From Stenotrophomonas maltophilia (GTDB lineage Bacteria; Pseudomonadota; Gammaproteobacteria; Xanthomonadales; Xanthomonadaceae), in the NCBI RefSeq assembly GCF_002138415.1, contig NZ_CP015612.1:3512001-3576000 (forward strand): a stretch of DNA of 64,000 bases, read 5' to 3'. Under the pieces are notes generated by a model, which did not search any database, was not told the DNA's origin, and worked only from the letters and a program-made list of their open reading frames with translations. The translations under genes were made by a program, and so were the position numbers. Of the stretch, positions 1-8,634 are shown piece by piece (the stretch's first letter is position 1; every line of letters begins with the position of its first letter).

Positions 1-1532
1 TCCACGATCGAACCGATTTCCTGCGACGATTCGCCCAGGCGCTTGATGCGCTTGGAGGTTTCCTGGATCTGGTCACGGATCTGGTCCATGCCCTGGATGG
101 TCTCGCGCACCACGCCGGCACCTTCGGCGGCGATCACCACCGAGCGCTGTGCCACGTCGGCCGACTCGGCCGAGTTGCGCGACACCTGCTCGATGCTCGC
201 CGCGATTTCGCCGATGCGGTCCGAGGCCGAGGTGATCTGGTTGGCCTGGTGGCCCGCCGCCTCTGCCAGCTGCATGGCAGTGGCCTGGGTTTCCTGGGTG
301 GACAGCGCGACCTTGGCCGAGGTGTCGTTGATGGTGGTCACCAGGTGGCGCAACTCGTCGACGGCGTAGTTGATCGCGTCGGCGATGGCGCCGGTCATGT
401 CCTCGGTCACCGAGGCCTTCACCGTCAGGTCACCCTCACCCAGCGAGGAAATTTCGTCCAGCAGCCGCATGATCGCCTGCTGGTTGCGGCTGTTGAACTC
501 CACCTGGGTCTGGTAGCGCAGTTCCTGCTCGCGCGAGCGGCTGCGCACGTTGGTAGAGACGAAGCCGATGATCGCGATCAGCGACAGCGCACCGGACACC
601 ACGCCGATCCAGAAATTCGGGAACAGGCGGGTATCGGACACCGAGCCGAACGAGGAGAACGCCTCGAACAGCTTACGGCTGTCATCCAGCATGTGTGCCG
701 ATCCCTGGCCCAGCGCAGTGGCCGCCGACTGTGCGGCGAACAACTGGCGCGAGCTGGCCAGGATCGCGTCGGCGTCCTGCTTCATCGCTTCCCACTTCTG
801 CTGCGACTGCTCCAGCGCGGCCACGGCGGCAGCACCACGCACGGCGGTGATGCCCAGTTCCTCGTTGCCGTTGCGCAGGCCGTCGAGCACCTGCGAGAAC
901 ACGGTGATGTCGCGTGCCAGTGCATCGCCGGACGTCGCCGCAGCGCTGCCACCGGCGCGCATTTCGGTCACGCGACGGGCCATGGAGCCGGCCACCACGA
1001 CCTGCTGCAGGGCGCTGTACACCTGCGACGACGGCGCGCCGGAGGCGGACATCGCACGCACCAGCTCGTTCAGCTGGGCCTGCAGGCCCGGCACCGCGCC
1101 GGTGAAGTTGTTGGCGTTGCCGGCCAGGGCCAGCACCGCCGGTTCACTGGCGACCAGCTGCCCGGCCTGCTTGCCCAGTGGTGCCCAGGTTTCGCCCAGG
1201 GCGGCGATGGCACCGGACACGCCCGGTTCCTTGCCGTAGCGGCCCTGCAGGGTCGACACGTTCTGTTCGATCGCGTTGCGGGTGGCCTTGAAGGCGGTGA
1301 ACGCCTGCGCGTTGCCGCCCACTGCGTCACGGCCCTGGTTGGCCAGCTGCTGCGACAGTACCTGCAGGTCGGCTGCCTTGGAACCGGCATCGGCCAGGCG
1401 ACTGCCCTGCCAGGTGGCGACGCCGGTGTTGACACCGAACAGGATCATCGATGCCAGCAGCAGGAACAGCCAGAGGTTGCTGCCGCCCAGCCGCAGCTTG
1501 CCGGTCTTGGTGGCGTCCGAAGCAGTACTCAT
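1..1532 (-). CDS. pilJ: PilJ, twitching-motility methyl-accepting chemoreceptor (partial)
   Basis: Inner-membrane chemoreceptor that feeds the Pil-Chp pathway controlling type IV pilus extension and retraction. The visible 510 codons start with MSTASDATKTGKLRLGGSN, then a first membrane segment at about residues 20-40, a long periplasmic region and a second membrane segment near residues 305-330. A HAMP-like part and the start of the glutamine/alanine-rich methyl-accepting coiled coil follow. The 3' end, including the signalling tip, lies outside the window. It is the last visible member of pilG-pilH-pilI-pilJ, 41 bp after pilI, in the order known from Pseudomonas and Xanthomonas. The ATG at 1532 gives the short cytoplasmic N-terminus expected. 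The identification rests on both the protein and the gene order. Confidence 0.93.
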   Translation of the reverse strand, partial: MSTASDATKTGKLRLGGSNLWLFLLLASMILFGVNTGVATWQGSRLADAGSKAADLQVLSQQLANQGRDAVGGNAQAFTAFKATRNAIEQNVSTLQGRYGKEPGVSGAIAALGETWAPLGKQAGQLVASEPAVLALAGNANNFTGAVPGLQAQLNELVRAMSASGAPSSQVYSALQQVVVAGSMARRVTEMRAGGSAAATSGDALARDITVFSQVLDGLRNGNEELGITAVRGAAAVAALEQSQQKWEAMKQDADAILASSRQLFAAQSAATALGQGSAHMLDDSRKLFEAFSSFGSVSDTRLFPNFWIGVVSGALSLIAIIGFVSTNVRSRSREQELRYQTQVEFNSRNQQAIMRLLDEISSLGEGDLTVKASVTEDMTGAIADAINYAVDELRHLVTTINDTSAKVALSTQETQATAMQLAEAAGHQANQITSASDRIGEIAASIEQVSRNSAESADVAQRSVVIAAEGAGVVRETIQGMDQIRDQIQETSKRIKRLGESSQEIGSIV

Positions 1533-1573
1533 CGTTCAACCTCGATCTTCAATGCAGGGGGCGATGCCCGGCC

Positions 1574-2104
1574 TCAGGCCGCGGCTTGCCGGAATTCGGG
1601 GGTACGCGACAGCAGCGAGAGCGAGAACACGCCCCAGTCATGGCCGTCGGCATGGAAGGCGCGATCGACGAAGTGGCCGTAGCGCCCTTCGGCCAGCGTG
1701 CCGGCCGCGATCTGCTGGTCCAGTTCGAAGCTGCGCTGGCCGAACAGTTCATCGATGGTCAGGGCGACGTCGCCGCCGGCCTGGCGCATGATCAGCACGC
1801 GCTGGCCTTCCTGCTGCACGGTACGCGTGCCTTCCAGGAAGTACTTCAGGTCGACCACCGGGAACAGGTTGCCGCGCAGGTTGCCTACGCCCAGCAGCCA
1901 CGGCTGCGCGCACGGTACCGGGGTGACCGGCGGCATCGGCACGATTTCCACCACTTCGCGGAAATCGGACACCAGCCGGCGCTGGCCGACGCGGTAACCC
2001 ACGCCACGCCAGAGGTCCTGGGCGAACTGCCGCTCGGGCAGCTGCACCGCGTGGGCCAGGCTGCGCCGTTCGTAGGCTTCGAGAATGTCGAAGGGCGAGC
2101 GCAT
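1574..2104 (-). CDS. pilI: PilI, CheW-like coupling protein
   Basis: Cytoplasmic adaptor that links the PilJ receptor to the ChpA/PilL histidine kinase. The 176-residue product is essentially one CheW domain: the segment LLGVGNLRGNLFPVVDLKYF near residues 70-90 is the conserved CheW core, followed by the LIMRQAGGDVALTIDEL strand region. The start codon overlaps the pilH stop by one base (TGATG), which indicates translational coupling. Length and position between pilH and pilJ match the family. No odd features. Confidence 0.94.
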   Translation of the reverse strand: MRSPFDILEAYERRSLAHAVQLPERQFAQDLWRGVGYRVGQRRLVSDFREVVEIVPMPPVTPVPCAQPWLLGVGNLRGNLFPVVDLKYFLEGTRTVQQEGQRVLIMRQAGGDVALTIDELFGQRSFELDQQIAAGTLAEGRYGHFVDRAFHADGHDWGVFSLSLLSRTPEFRQAAA

Positions 2105-2466
2105 CAGGCCACCAGTTCGTTGATCCGCGCGATCAGTTCATCCTCGCGCGGCGGCTTGACGATGTAATCGGCCGCGCCCTGGCGCAGGCCCCATGCCTTG
2201 TCGGTTTCCATCGCCTTGGTGCTGACGATGATCACCGGGATGTGCTTGATCGCCGCATCACGGGCCATCGCGCGGGTGGCCTGGAAGCCGCTCATGCCGG
2301 GCAGGACCACGTCCATCAGCACCAGCTGCGGCACCTGGTCGCGGACCAGCTGCAGTCCATCCTCGGCGTTTTCCGCTTCCAGCACCTCGTGGCCGGCACG
2401 GCGCAGCCACTGGGTGAACACCGCGCGGTCGGTCGGTGAATCCTCGATCAGAACGATACGAGCCAT
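2104..2466 (-). CDS. pilH: PilH, CheY-like response regulator
   Basis: Single-domain receiver of 120 residues that acts in the Pil-Chp pathway; in Pseudomonas it is linked to pilus retraction. Receiver residues are visible: the acidic pair in LIEDSPTD near the N-terminus, the phosphoacceptor aspartate in LVLMDVVLPGMSG, the threonine/serine region in PVIIVSTK, and the lysine in IVKPPRE. There is no output domain. It lies 18 bp after pilG and overlaps pilI by one base, so it belongs to the same operon. Confidence 0.94.
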   Translation of the reverse strand: MARIVLIEDSPTDRAVFTQWLRRAGHEVLEAENAEDGLQLVRDQVPQLVLMDVVLPGMSGFQATRAMARDAAIKHIPVIIVSTKAMETDKAWGLRQGAADYIVKPPREDELIARINELVA

Positions 2467-2484
2467 TGTGCCTTTCCCCCCTGG

Positions 2485-2886
2485 TCAGGCGTTGACGTAT
2501 GTGCGGATGGCACCCAGCAGTTCTTCACGCGTGAAAGGCTTCGTCAGGTACTGCTCCGAGCCGACGATGCGTCCCCGCGCCTTGTCGAACAGGCCATCCT
2601 TGGACGACAGCATGATGACCGGGGTCGCCTTGAACAGCTGGTTGCCCTTGATCAGCGCACAGGTCTGGTACCCGTCCAGGCGCGGCATCATGATGTCGAC
2701 GAAGATGATCTGCGGTTGCTGGTCTGCGATCTTCGCAAGCGCTTCGAAGCCGTCGGTGGCGGTGACCACCTCGCAGCCTTCGCGCTTGAGCAGCGTTTCC
2801 GCAGTCCTGCGGATGGTCTTCGAATCATCGATGACCATCACCCGGAGTCCTGCGAGTTCCCCGCCCGCAGTCGTGTTTTCAGTCAT
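2485..2886 (-). CDS. pilG: PilG, CheY-like response regulator
   Basis: First gene of the pil signalling operon, encoding a 133-residue receiver-only regulator linked to pilus extension in Pseudomonas. Visible receiver residues are the acidic pocket in VMVIDDSKTIRRT, the phosphoacceptor aspartate in IIFVDIMMPRLDGYQ and the lysine in YLTKPFTREE. The phrase MMPRLDGYQTCALIKGN is typical of PilG rather than PilH. It is transcribed away from gshB, and the roughly 240-bp gap between them must hold both promoters. Confidence 0.94.
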   Translation of the reverse strand: MTENTTAGGELAGLRVMVIDDSKTIRRTAETLLKREGCEVVTATDGFEALAKIADQQPQIIFVDIMMPRLDGYQTCALIKGNQLFKATPVIMLSSKDGLFDKARGRIVGSEQYLTKPFTREELLGAIRTYVNA

Positions 2887-3126
2887 TGCCTATCCCCAAG
2901 CGCACGGCCCGATCTCTGGCGGGGGCCGCTACGAAAGCGTATCTATATCGCACTTTCCGCGCCCGCTTCAAGGCCGCCCCATGGCGTGGGGCATGGCGCC
3001 CTCCTGAACGTGACGGGTTTCGCAATGCGTGCGCGACCGCCGGGCGGACGCTGCGTTGCAGTACGGCGGGGAGGCGCGCGAGCGGCGTTGCCGCTACCAT
3101 CAACGCCTTGCCTGACAGGTGCGCCC
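2887..3126. promoter_or_regulatory. Divergent promoter region pilG / gshB
   Basis: This 240-bp gap separates the starts of pilG (minus) and gshB (plus) and is the only place for their promoters. I see no clear operator, hairpin or SMAG palindrome in it. No purine-rich ribosome site stands out just before the gshB ATG. Inferred from gene geometry only. Confidence 0.4.
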
Positions 3127-4074
3127 ATGCCGTTGAACGTCATCGTGGTGATGGATCCCATCGCCCACATCAAGATCGCCAAGGACACCACCTTCGCCAT
3201 GCTGCTGGAGGCCCAGCGCCGCGGCCATGCCCTGCACTACGTGCGCCCGGGCGGCCTGGCCCTGGAAGGCGGCGTGGCGGTGGCCCAGACCGCGCCACTG
3301 CAGGTGCGCGACGACCCGGCCGGATGGTATGAGCTGGGCGCATTCAGCCGCACCGAGTTCGGCCCCGGCCAGATCGTGCTGATGCGCAAGGACCCGCCGG
3401 TCGACGCCGAATACATCTACGACACCCAGGTGCTGGACGTGGCCGCGGCCGCCGGCGCCTGCGTGGTCAACAATCCGCAGGGGCTGCGCGACTACAACGA
3501 AAAGCTGGCAGCGCTGCTGTTCCCGCAGTGCTGCCCGCCGACCCTGGTCAGCCGCGATGCCAAGGCGCTGAAGGCCTTCGCGCTGGAACACGGCCAGGCC
3601 GTGCTGAAGCCGCTGGACGGCATGGGCGGCCGCTCGATCTTCCGCAGCGGCCAGGGCGACCCGAACCTGAACGTGATTCTGGAAACGCTGACCGACGGCG
3701 GCCACAGGATGGCACTGGCGCAGAAGTTCATTCCCGACATCACCGCCGGTGACAAGCGCATCCTGCTGGTCGATGGCGAGCCGGTCGACTACTGCCTGGC
3801 GCGCATCCCGCAGGGTGATGAATTCCGCGGCAATCTGGCCGCCGGCGGCCGTGGCGAAGGCCGCCCGCTGAGCGAGCGCGACCGCTGGATCGCCGCCCAG
3901 GTCGGCCCGGAAATGAAGCGCCGCGGCATGCGCTTCGTCGGCCTGGACGTGATCGGCGACTACCTGACCGAGGTCAACGTGACCAGCCCGACCTGCGTGC
4001 GCGAACTGGACGCACAGTACGGCCTGAACATCGCCGGCACCCTGTTCGACGCGCTCGAGGCCGGCCTGCGCTGA
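3127..4074 (+). CDS. gshB: Glutathione synthetase
   Basis: ATP-grasp ligase that joins gamma-glutamylcysteine to glycine, the second step of glutathione synthesis, in the cytoplasm. The product is 315 residues, the normal length. It begins MPLNVIVVMDPIAHIKIAKD, the typical GshB N-terminus with the substrate-binding motif. ATP-grasp signatures follow: AVLKPLDGMGGRSIFR near residues 155-172 and IPDITAGDKRILLVDGEPV near 200-220. The C-terminal GLDVIGDYLTEVNVTSPTC carries the metal-binding glutamate and asparagine. The frame is open upstream to about 2716, but homology begins at 3127. It is coupled to the next gene by a TGATG overlap. The pilG-gshB-tonB order is also known in Pseudomonas aeruginosa. 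Confidence 0.96.
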   Translation: MPLNVIVVMDPIAHIKIAKDTTFAMLLEAQRRGHALHYVRPGGLALEGGVAVAQTAPLQVRDDPAGWYELGAFSRTEFGPGQIVLMRKDPPVDAEYIYDTQVLDVAAAAGACVVNNPQGLRDYNEKLAALLFPQCCPPTLVSRDAKALKAFALEHGQAVLKPLDGMGGRSIFRSGQGDPNLNVILETLTDGGHRMALAQKFIPDITAGDKRILLVDGEPVDYCLARIPQGDEFRGNLAAGGRGEGRPLSERDRWIAAQVGPEMKRRGMRFVGLDVIGDYLTEVNVTSPTCVRELDAQYGLNIAGTLFDALEAGLR

Positions 4075-4958
4075 TGCCGTCCGCACCTGCCGTCCTGCCC
4101 CCGCCTCCGCGCGAAGCGCAACGGCTGGGGGCGACCATCGCGCTGTCTGTGCTGGTCCACGCCCTGCTGATCCTGGGCGTGGGCTTTGCCGTGAAGGGCG
4201 ATGCACCGCTGGTGCCGACGCTGGAAGTGATCTTCAGCCAGACCCGCACCGCATTGACGCCGAAGCAGGCCGATTTCCTGGCCGCGGCCAACCAGGAGGG
4301 CGGTGGCGAGCACGATCGCGCACAGCGTCCGCGCGACAACCAGGCCGGCATCGTGCCGCAGGCCCAGTCCGGAATGAGCCAGGTTCCACAGCAGCAGCAA
4401 TCGGCCGCGCCGGTTCCGCCGCCACAGGCACGGGTAGTCAGCAGCCGCAATGGCCAAGAAGTGGTCGCGCAGGCGCAGTCCCGGCCCACGCCGGATCAGC
4501 CCGAACCGGACGCACCGCTGAGCGCACGCGAGCAGCGCGATGTGGAAATGGCCCGACTGGCCGCTGAAGTCCATCTACGCTCGGCACAGTACGCCAAGCG
4601 CCCGAACCGCAAGTTCGTGTCGGCCAGCACGCGCGAATATGCCTATGCCAATTACCTGCGTGCCTGGGTCGACCGCGCCGAGCGCGTAGGCAATCTGAAT
4701 TACCCGGACGAGGCCCGGCAGCGCCGGCTTGGTGGCCAGGTGGTGATCAGCGTGGGCGTGCGCCGCGATGGCAGCGTGGAGAGCAGCCGGATCCTGCGTT
4801 CGAGCGGGACGCCGCTGCTGGATGAGGCGGCACTGCGGGTGGTGAAGCTGGCGCAGCCGTTCCCGCCGCTGCCGAAGACCGAAGATGAGATCGATATCCT
4901 GCAGGTCACCCGCACGTGGGTGTTCCTGCCGGGCGGCACCCTGCACGACGACCGGTAG
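4074..4958 (+). CDS. TonB-family energy transducer (TonB3-like)
   Basis: A 294-residue protein with one N-terminal membrane anchor (about residues 18-40, LGATIALSVLVHALLILGVG) and a long proline/glutamine-rich periplasmic linker. The C-terminal TonB domain starts near residue 200: YPDEARQRRLGGQVVISVGV, then SGTPLLDEAALRVVKLAQPF. Such proteins pass proton-motive energy from ExbB/D-like motors to the outer membrane. No exbBD lies nearby. Its position after gshB and opposite pilGHIJ matches P. aeruginosa tonB3, which is reported to be needed for twitching motility. A role in pilus function rather than iron uptake is therefore plausible, but is inference from synteny. The start overlaps the gshB stop. 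Confidence 0.9.
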   Translation: MPSAPAVLPPPPREAQRLGATIALSVLVHALLILGVGFAVKGDAPLVPTLEVIFSQTRTALTPKQADFLAAANQEGGGEHDRAQRPRDNQAGIVPQAQSGMSQVPQQQQSAAPVPPPQARVVSSRNGQEVVAQAQSRPTPDQPEPDAPLSAREQRDVEMARLAAEVHLRSAQYAKRPNRKFVSASTREYAYANYLRAWVDRAERVGNLNYPDEARQRRLGGQVVISVGVRRDGSVESSRILRSSGTPLLDEAALRVVKLAQPFPPLPKTEDEIDILQVTRTWVFLPGGTLHDDR

Positions 4959-5052
4959 GGTTTGTTGCCCGGGCCTGCGGCCCGGGACCCGCAGAGGCGA
5001 CGGCCACAACCGAAGCAACAGCAGAAGCGGCGACGGAGATGCCGGACCTGGC

Positions 5053-5150
5053 GGGGCGGTGTGGGCTTGCAGGACACGCCGTAAACCCGTCCATGGGGGC
5101 TCGATGGCGCCATCCATGGCGCCAACGGTCCTGCAAGCCCACACCGCCCC
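5053..5150 (+). repeat. Long-arm hairpin element, copy A (forward)
   Basis: Left arm 5053-5075 and right arm 5128-5150 are perfect 23-bp reverse complements. The 52-nt loop 5076-5127 starts ACGCCGTAAACCC and contains an inner hairpin around CATCCATG. It is followed by a CTGACAG tag like the tags beside other copies. Its arms are identical to copy E but unlike copies B, C, D, F and G, although the loop is shared by all. Confidence 0.9.
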
Positions 5151-5321
5151 ACCTCTGACAGATCCCGGCGCATCGTGTCCCGCTCTGCTGTTGGCAGGTG
5201 TCGACCTTGGTCGACACACATCCACGCTACGCGTGGATGCGAGCGAAGCGATCCGCTTTTGACTTTGACTTTTCTTTTTTTTGATTTTCCGTGGCGGACG
5301 CACACGGAAACTGTCAGAGGT

Positions 5322-5419
5322 CGGGCGGGTGGGCTGCGCAGGGGCGTGAGCCGCATGGATGCGGCGACCGAGCTTACAGGGACGTACTTGCAGCGCCCCC
5401 TGCGCAGCCCACCCGCCCG
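5322..5419 (-). repeat. Long-arm hairpin element, copy G (reverse)
   Basis: Arms 5322-5344 and 5397-5419 are 23-bp reverse complements, with one extra C beside the right arm. Read on the minus strand, the loop matches copy F closely (GCTGCAAGTACGTCC, then GCATCCATGC). The left side carries GGAAACTGTC, the mirror image of the GACAGTTTCC tag beside forward copies. It faces copy A across about 170 bp. Confidence 0.88.
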
Positions 5420-5467
5420 GCCAAACCACGGCTTTTGATCTACGCAACCAACCCCGCCACGAGGGGC

Positions 5468-6181
5468 TCAGCCGTTGGCCTTCGCCTTCGCCTCGCGCGC
5501 CGCCTGCTGCTCGACCAGGGTCAGCGCCACGTTGTCGCGCAGGTACGCCGGCTCGACCCTCTCCGGTGCAATGACTTCGCCGCGAGCGAACGCCGGCACC
5601 GCCAGTGCCAGTACGTCTGACGCACGCGGCAATGCGGCGGCATCGAATCCACGCAAGCCAGCCCCAAGTTGCGCCACCAGTACGCCCTCGGCTGCACCGA
5701 AACCGCTACCGACACCGTAGGCCGACAGCCCCTCCGGCAGCGCCACCGCTGCCGGTGCGCACACGCGTTCAGCATCACGCGCCACCGGCAGGCCGTCCAC
5801 ACGCTCGAAGCGGGCGACATACAGTTCGCCCATCCGCGCATCGATCGCTGACAGGATCTGCGTTTCTTCCGCCGGTGCCCGCAACGCCAGCACCTGCAGC
5901 GTCGAGACCGGCAACAGCGGCCGGTCCAGCGCCAGTGCGATGCCCTGCGCGATGGCGATCGCCAGGCGCACACCAGTGAATGCACCGGGGCCGCGGCTGA
6001 GTGCGATGCCGTCCAGCTGGCGGCGGCTGATGCCTGCTTCGGCCAGCAGCGCCTCGGCCCACGGCAGGCTCAGTTCGGCATGCCGGCGCGGGGCGATCTC
6101 GAAGCGTTCCAGCACCTGCCCATCGACATGCAGGGCAACGGAACAGGCTTCGGTGGCGGTTTCAAAGGCGAGCAGTTTCAT
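5468..6181 (-). CDS. tsaB: TsaB, tRNA threonylcarbamoyladenosine biosynthesis protein
   Basis: Non-catalytic partner of TsaD in making the t6A modification of ANN-decoding tRNAs. The 237-residue product starts MKLLAFETATEACSVAL, the usual TsaB ASKHA-fold start. It continues with HAELSLPWAEALLAEAGI and the signature IALSRGPGAFTGVRLAIAIA near residues 60-80. The C-terminus is alanine/lysine-rich. It starts 9 bp after the yoaA stop codon, so the two are probably co-transcribed. Confidence 0.95.
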   Translation of the reverse strand: MKLLAFETATEACSVALHVDGQVLERFEIAPRRHAELSLPWAEALLAEAGISRRQLDGIALSRGPGAFTGVRLAIAIAQGIALALDRPLLPVSTLQVLALRAPAEETQILSAIDARMGELYVARFERVDGLPVARDAERVCAPAAVALPEGLSAYGVGSGFGAAEGVLVAQLGAGLRGFDAAALPRASDVLALAVPAFARGEVIAPERVEPAYLRDNVALTLVEQQAAREAKAKANG

Positions 6182-6190
6182 CAGATCGGG

Positions 6191-8239
6191 TCAGAACAGG
6201 GGGAACGTGGCACCGGGCGCCGGCTCGGGGCCGGTCGCAACAGCGGCTGGGGCAGCCGCATCATCGGCCACGGGCGCCCATTGTGGCGTAAAGAAGGCCT
6301 GCACATCGGCCAGGTTGCGGGTACGGCGGAACGGCGGCAGTGAATCGAGGAAGACCCGGCCGTAGCCGCGGTTGAGCAGGCGCGGGTCGCACAACACCAA
6401 CACACCACGGTCGCTCTCGCTGCGGATCAGGCGGCCGACGCCCTGTTTCAGCGCAATCACCGCCTGCGGCAGCTGCTCATCGCGGAACGGATTGCCGCCC
6501 TGGCTGCGGATCGCCTCCAGCCGCGCCTCGTACACCGGATCGTCTGGTGCCGCGAACGGCAGCTTGTCGATCATCACCACGCTCAGCGCCTCACCCACCA
6601 CGTCCACGCCCTCGCGGAAACTGGCCGAGCCCAGCAGCACGCCATTGCCCGATTCGCGGAAGCGTTGCAGCAGCGTCGCGCGCGGTGCCTCGCCCTGCAC
6701 GAACAACGGCCAAGGCCCATCACGCAGTGCCTCGGCGGCCTCGCGCAGGGCGCGATGCGAAGCGAACAGCAGGAACGCCCTGCCCTGCGAGGCCTGCAAC
6801 ACCGGCCGCAAGGTCTGGATCAGCGCGGTGCCAAACCCGCGCGCCGCCGGATCGGGCAGGCCTTCTGGCAGGTAGCACAGCGCCTGCTCGGGCCAATTGA
6901 ACGGGCTTGGCTGGACCAGCGTGTGCGGATCATCCAGCCCCAGGCGCGTGGCGATGTGGTCGAAGCCACCGCCCACGGTCAGCGTCGCCGAGGTGAAGAT
7001 CCATGCCGCGCGACTGCGCTCACGATGCTCGCGCAACGGGCCGGACACATCCATCGGCGTGCGCTGGCAGCGGAAACCACGTGGCGTGAGCTCGTACCAG
7101 AGCACATCGGCGGCACTGGCGGTGTCCGCCGGATCGGTATCGAAATCGAGGGTGGGTTCATCATCGCCCAGCCAGCGGCTGAGCCGCGAGACCGCCTCGC
7201 GCGCCCGCGCATGACAGGCATCCAGGCCCGCCGCCGCTTCGCGCAGCGGCTGCAGCGCCTGCTCCAGGGTCACCAACCCCGCCATCACCGTATCGAATCC
7301 GTCGCGCACCTGTGGCATCGCCAGCGCTCGCCACTGCGTACCACGTGGCGGCAGCCCTTCCATCGCCGAACGCAGTGCCAACAACGCCTGCTGCAACTGG
7401 TCGACCGGTTCCTGCAGGGCCGACTGTGCGCCCCCTACGCCGCGCGCTTCGGCCAGGCAGTCGCGGCCCAGTTCCTGCCACGGACGCATGCCAAAACCTT
7501 CGCCGAAGAACTGCGCTGCCAGTTCGGGCAGCTGATGCGCCTCGTCGATGACAAAGGCCTGCGCCCCCGGCAACAACTCACCGAAGCCATCCTGTTTCAG
7601 TGCCAGGTCGGCCAGCAGCAGGTGATGGTTGACCACCACCACGTCGGCCGCCTGCGCACGCTGGCGCGCACGCACCACGAAACAGTCATCCCAGAACGGG
7701 CAATCGGTACCCAGGCAGTTGTCGACGGTGGAGGTGACCATCGGCAGCAGCGGGGAGTCATCGGCCAGGCCTTCCAGTTCGGCGATGTCACCGAACTCCG
7801 AACGACCGGACCAGGCCAGGATCCGCTGGAACTGCGCTGCCTGTTCGGGGCTGGAAAAACGCGGCTCGCCCCGCGCCTGCTGCAGGCGATAGCGGCACAG
7901 GTAGTTCGCGCGCCCCTTCAGCAGCGCACTGCGCAGACCGACGCCGAGTGCCTGACGCACCCGTGGCAGATCGCGGTGGTAGAGCTGGTCCTGCAACGCG
8001 CGGGTACCGGTGGAGATGATGGTGCGCAATCCGGACAGCAACACCGGCACCAGATAGGCAAAGGTCTTGCCGGTGCCGGTACCGGCCTCGGCCAGCAGCA
8101 GGTCCCGCTGCTGCAGCGCATCGGCGATGGCTTCGGTCAGGTGCAGCTGTGCCGGACGCGGGACGAAGGCATCCAGGTGCGAGGCGAGCGCGCCGCCTTC
8201 GCTGAGGGCTTCGCGGCTGGCATGGACAAGATCGGACAT
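6191..8239 (-). CDS. yoaA: YoaA/DinG-family ATP-dependent DNA helicase
   Basis: XPD-like superfamily 2 helicase of 682 residues acting in DNA repair. Walker A is LLAEAGTGTGKTFAYLVPV near residues 48-66 and the DEAH box is VIDEAHQLPELAAQFF. Cysteines in CRYRL, CLGTDCPFWDDC fit the four-cysteine iron-sulfur cluster. C-terminal motifs FREGVDVVGEALSVVMIDKL and QGVGRLIRSESDRG complete the motor. The frame stays open back to 8815, but that extension reads through repeats; the ATG at 8239 gives the normal family start MSDLVHASREAL. In E. coli YoaA works with the HolC clamp-loader subunit; a similar role here is inference. Confidence 0.92.
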   Translation of the reverse strand: MSDLVHASREALSEGGALASHLDAFVPRPAQLHLTEAIADALQQRDLLLAEAGTGTGKTFAYLVPVLLSGLRTIISTGTRALQDQLYHRDLPRVRQALGVGLRSALLKGRANYLCRYRLQQARGEPRFSSPEQAAQFQRILAWSGRSEFGDIAELEGLADDSPLLPMVTSTVDNCLGTDCPFWDDCFVVRARQRAQAADVVVVNHHLLLADLALKQDGFGELLPGAQAFVIDEAHQLPELAAQFFGEGFGMRPWQELGRDCLAEARGVGGAQSALQEPVDQLQQALLALRSAMEGLPPRGTQWRALAMPQVRDGFDTVMAGLVTLEQALQPLREAAAGLDACHARAREAVSRLSRWLGDDEPTLDFDTDPADTASAADVLWYELTPRGFRCQRTPMDVSGPLREHRERSRAAWIFTSATLTVGGGFDHIATRLGLDDPHTLVQPSPFNWPEQALCYLPEGLPDPAARGFGTALIQTLRPVLQASQGRAFLLFASHRALREAAEALRDGPWPLFVQGEAPRATLLQRFRESGNGVLLGSASFREGVDVVGEALSVVMIDKLPFAAPDDPVYEARLEAIRSQGGNPFRDEQLPQAVIALKQGVGRLIRSESDRGVLVLCDPRLLNRGYGRVFLDSLPPFRRTRNLADVQAFFTPQWAPVADDAAAPAAVATGPEPAPGATFPLF

Positions 8240-8350
8240 CAGAGGGAAAGGATACCCGGCCGGGCGCTGCCCGGCACCCGTTTCAAGCCGGAGCACAAGC
8301 AGCGGCAACAGCAACAGCGATTGTTCATGGCTCTGGGCTTCCACGTGCTG

Positions 8351-8454
8351 GGCGGGCCGGGAGGGGCAGGCAGGACACGCCGTAAACCCATCCCTGGGGG
8401 CTCGATGGCGCCATCCATGGCGCCAACGGTCCTGCCTGCCCCTCCCGGCCCGCC
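8351..8454 (+). repeat. Long-arm hairpin element, copy B (forward)
   Basis: Arms 8351-8376 and 8429-8454 are perfect 26-bp reverse complements. The 52-nt loop 8377-8428 differs from copy A at only two positions, while the arms are largely different from those of copy A. TTCGACAGTTTCC follows the right arm, the same tag as after copy F. Confidence 0.9.
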
Positions 8455-8634
8455 TTCGACAGTTTCCCGGTGACGGAGGGACAGGCTTCGCAAAGTCGAG
8501 CCTGCTCGACTGGCAGCTCAGAAGCGGTGGGAGTAACGGGGAAAGAAAAAAGGAAACGGCAGCGAGAGCGCGCAGCGCGCGACCCGCTTTTGATTTTGAT
8601 TTTGTTCTTGCCTGCGGCCCGCGCGATGTATGGC

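Larger units (their letters stand above)
4959..5467. other. Intergenic repeat island between tonB and tsaB
   Basis: No gene is supported in these 509 bp between convergent tonB and tsaB. The stretch holds a GC-rich hairpin just after tonB (CCGGGCCTGCGGCCCGG region), the forward hairpin element at 5053-5150, a short palindrome near 5203-5238, a T-rich tract at about 5258-5290 that could end transcription, and the reverse hairpin element at 5322-5419. Confidence 0.7.

Noticed and set aside
249..1682. Long plus-strand frame opposite pilJ and pilI
   Set aside because: High-GC antisense shadow; the minus strand encodes clear PilJ and PilI. The same applies to long plus-strand frames at 6665-8473, 15730-17820, 21493-22674, 51124-53073, 53583-55049 and 56765-58597.
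2716..3126. Upstream extension of the gshB frame
   Set aside because: It overlaps pilG antisense and precedes the conserved GshB N-terminus.
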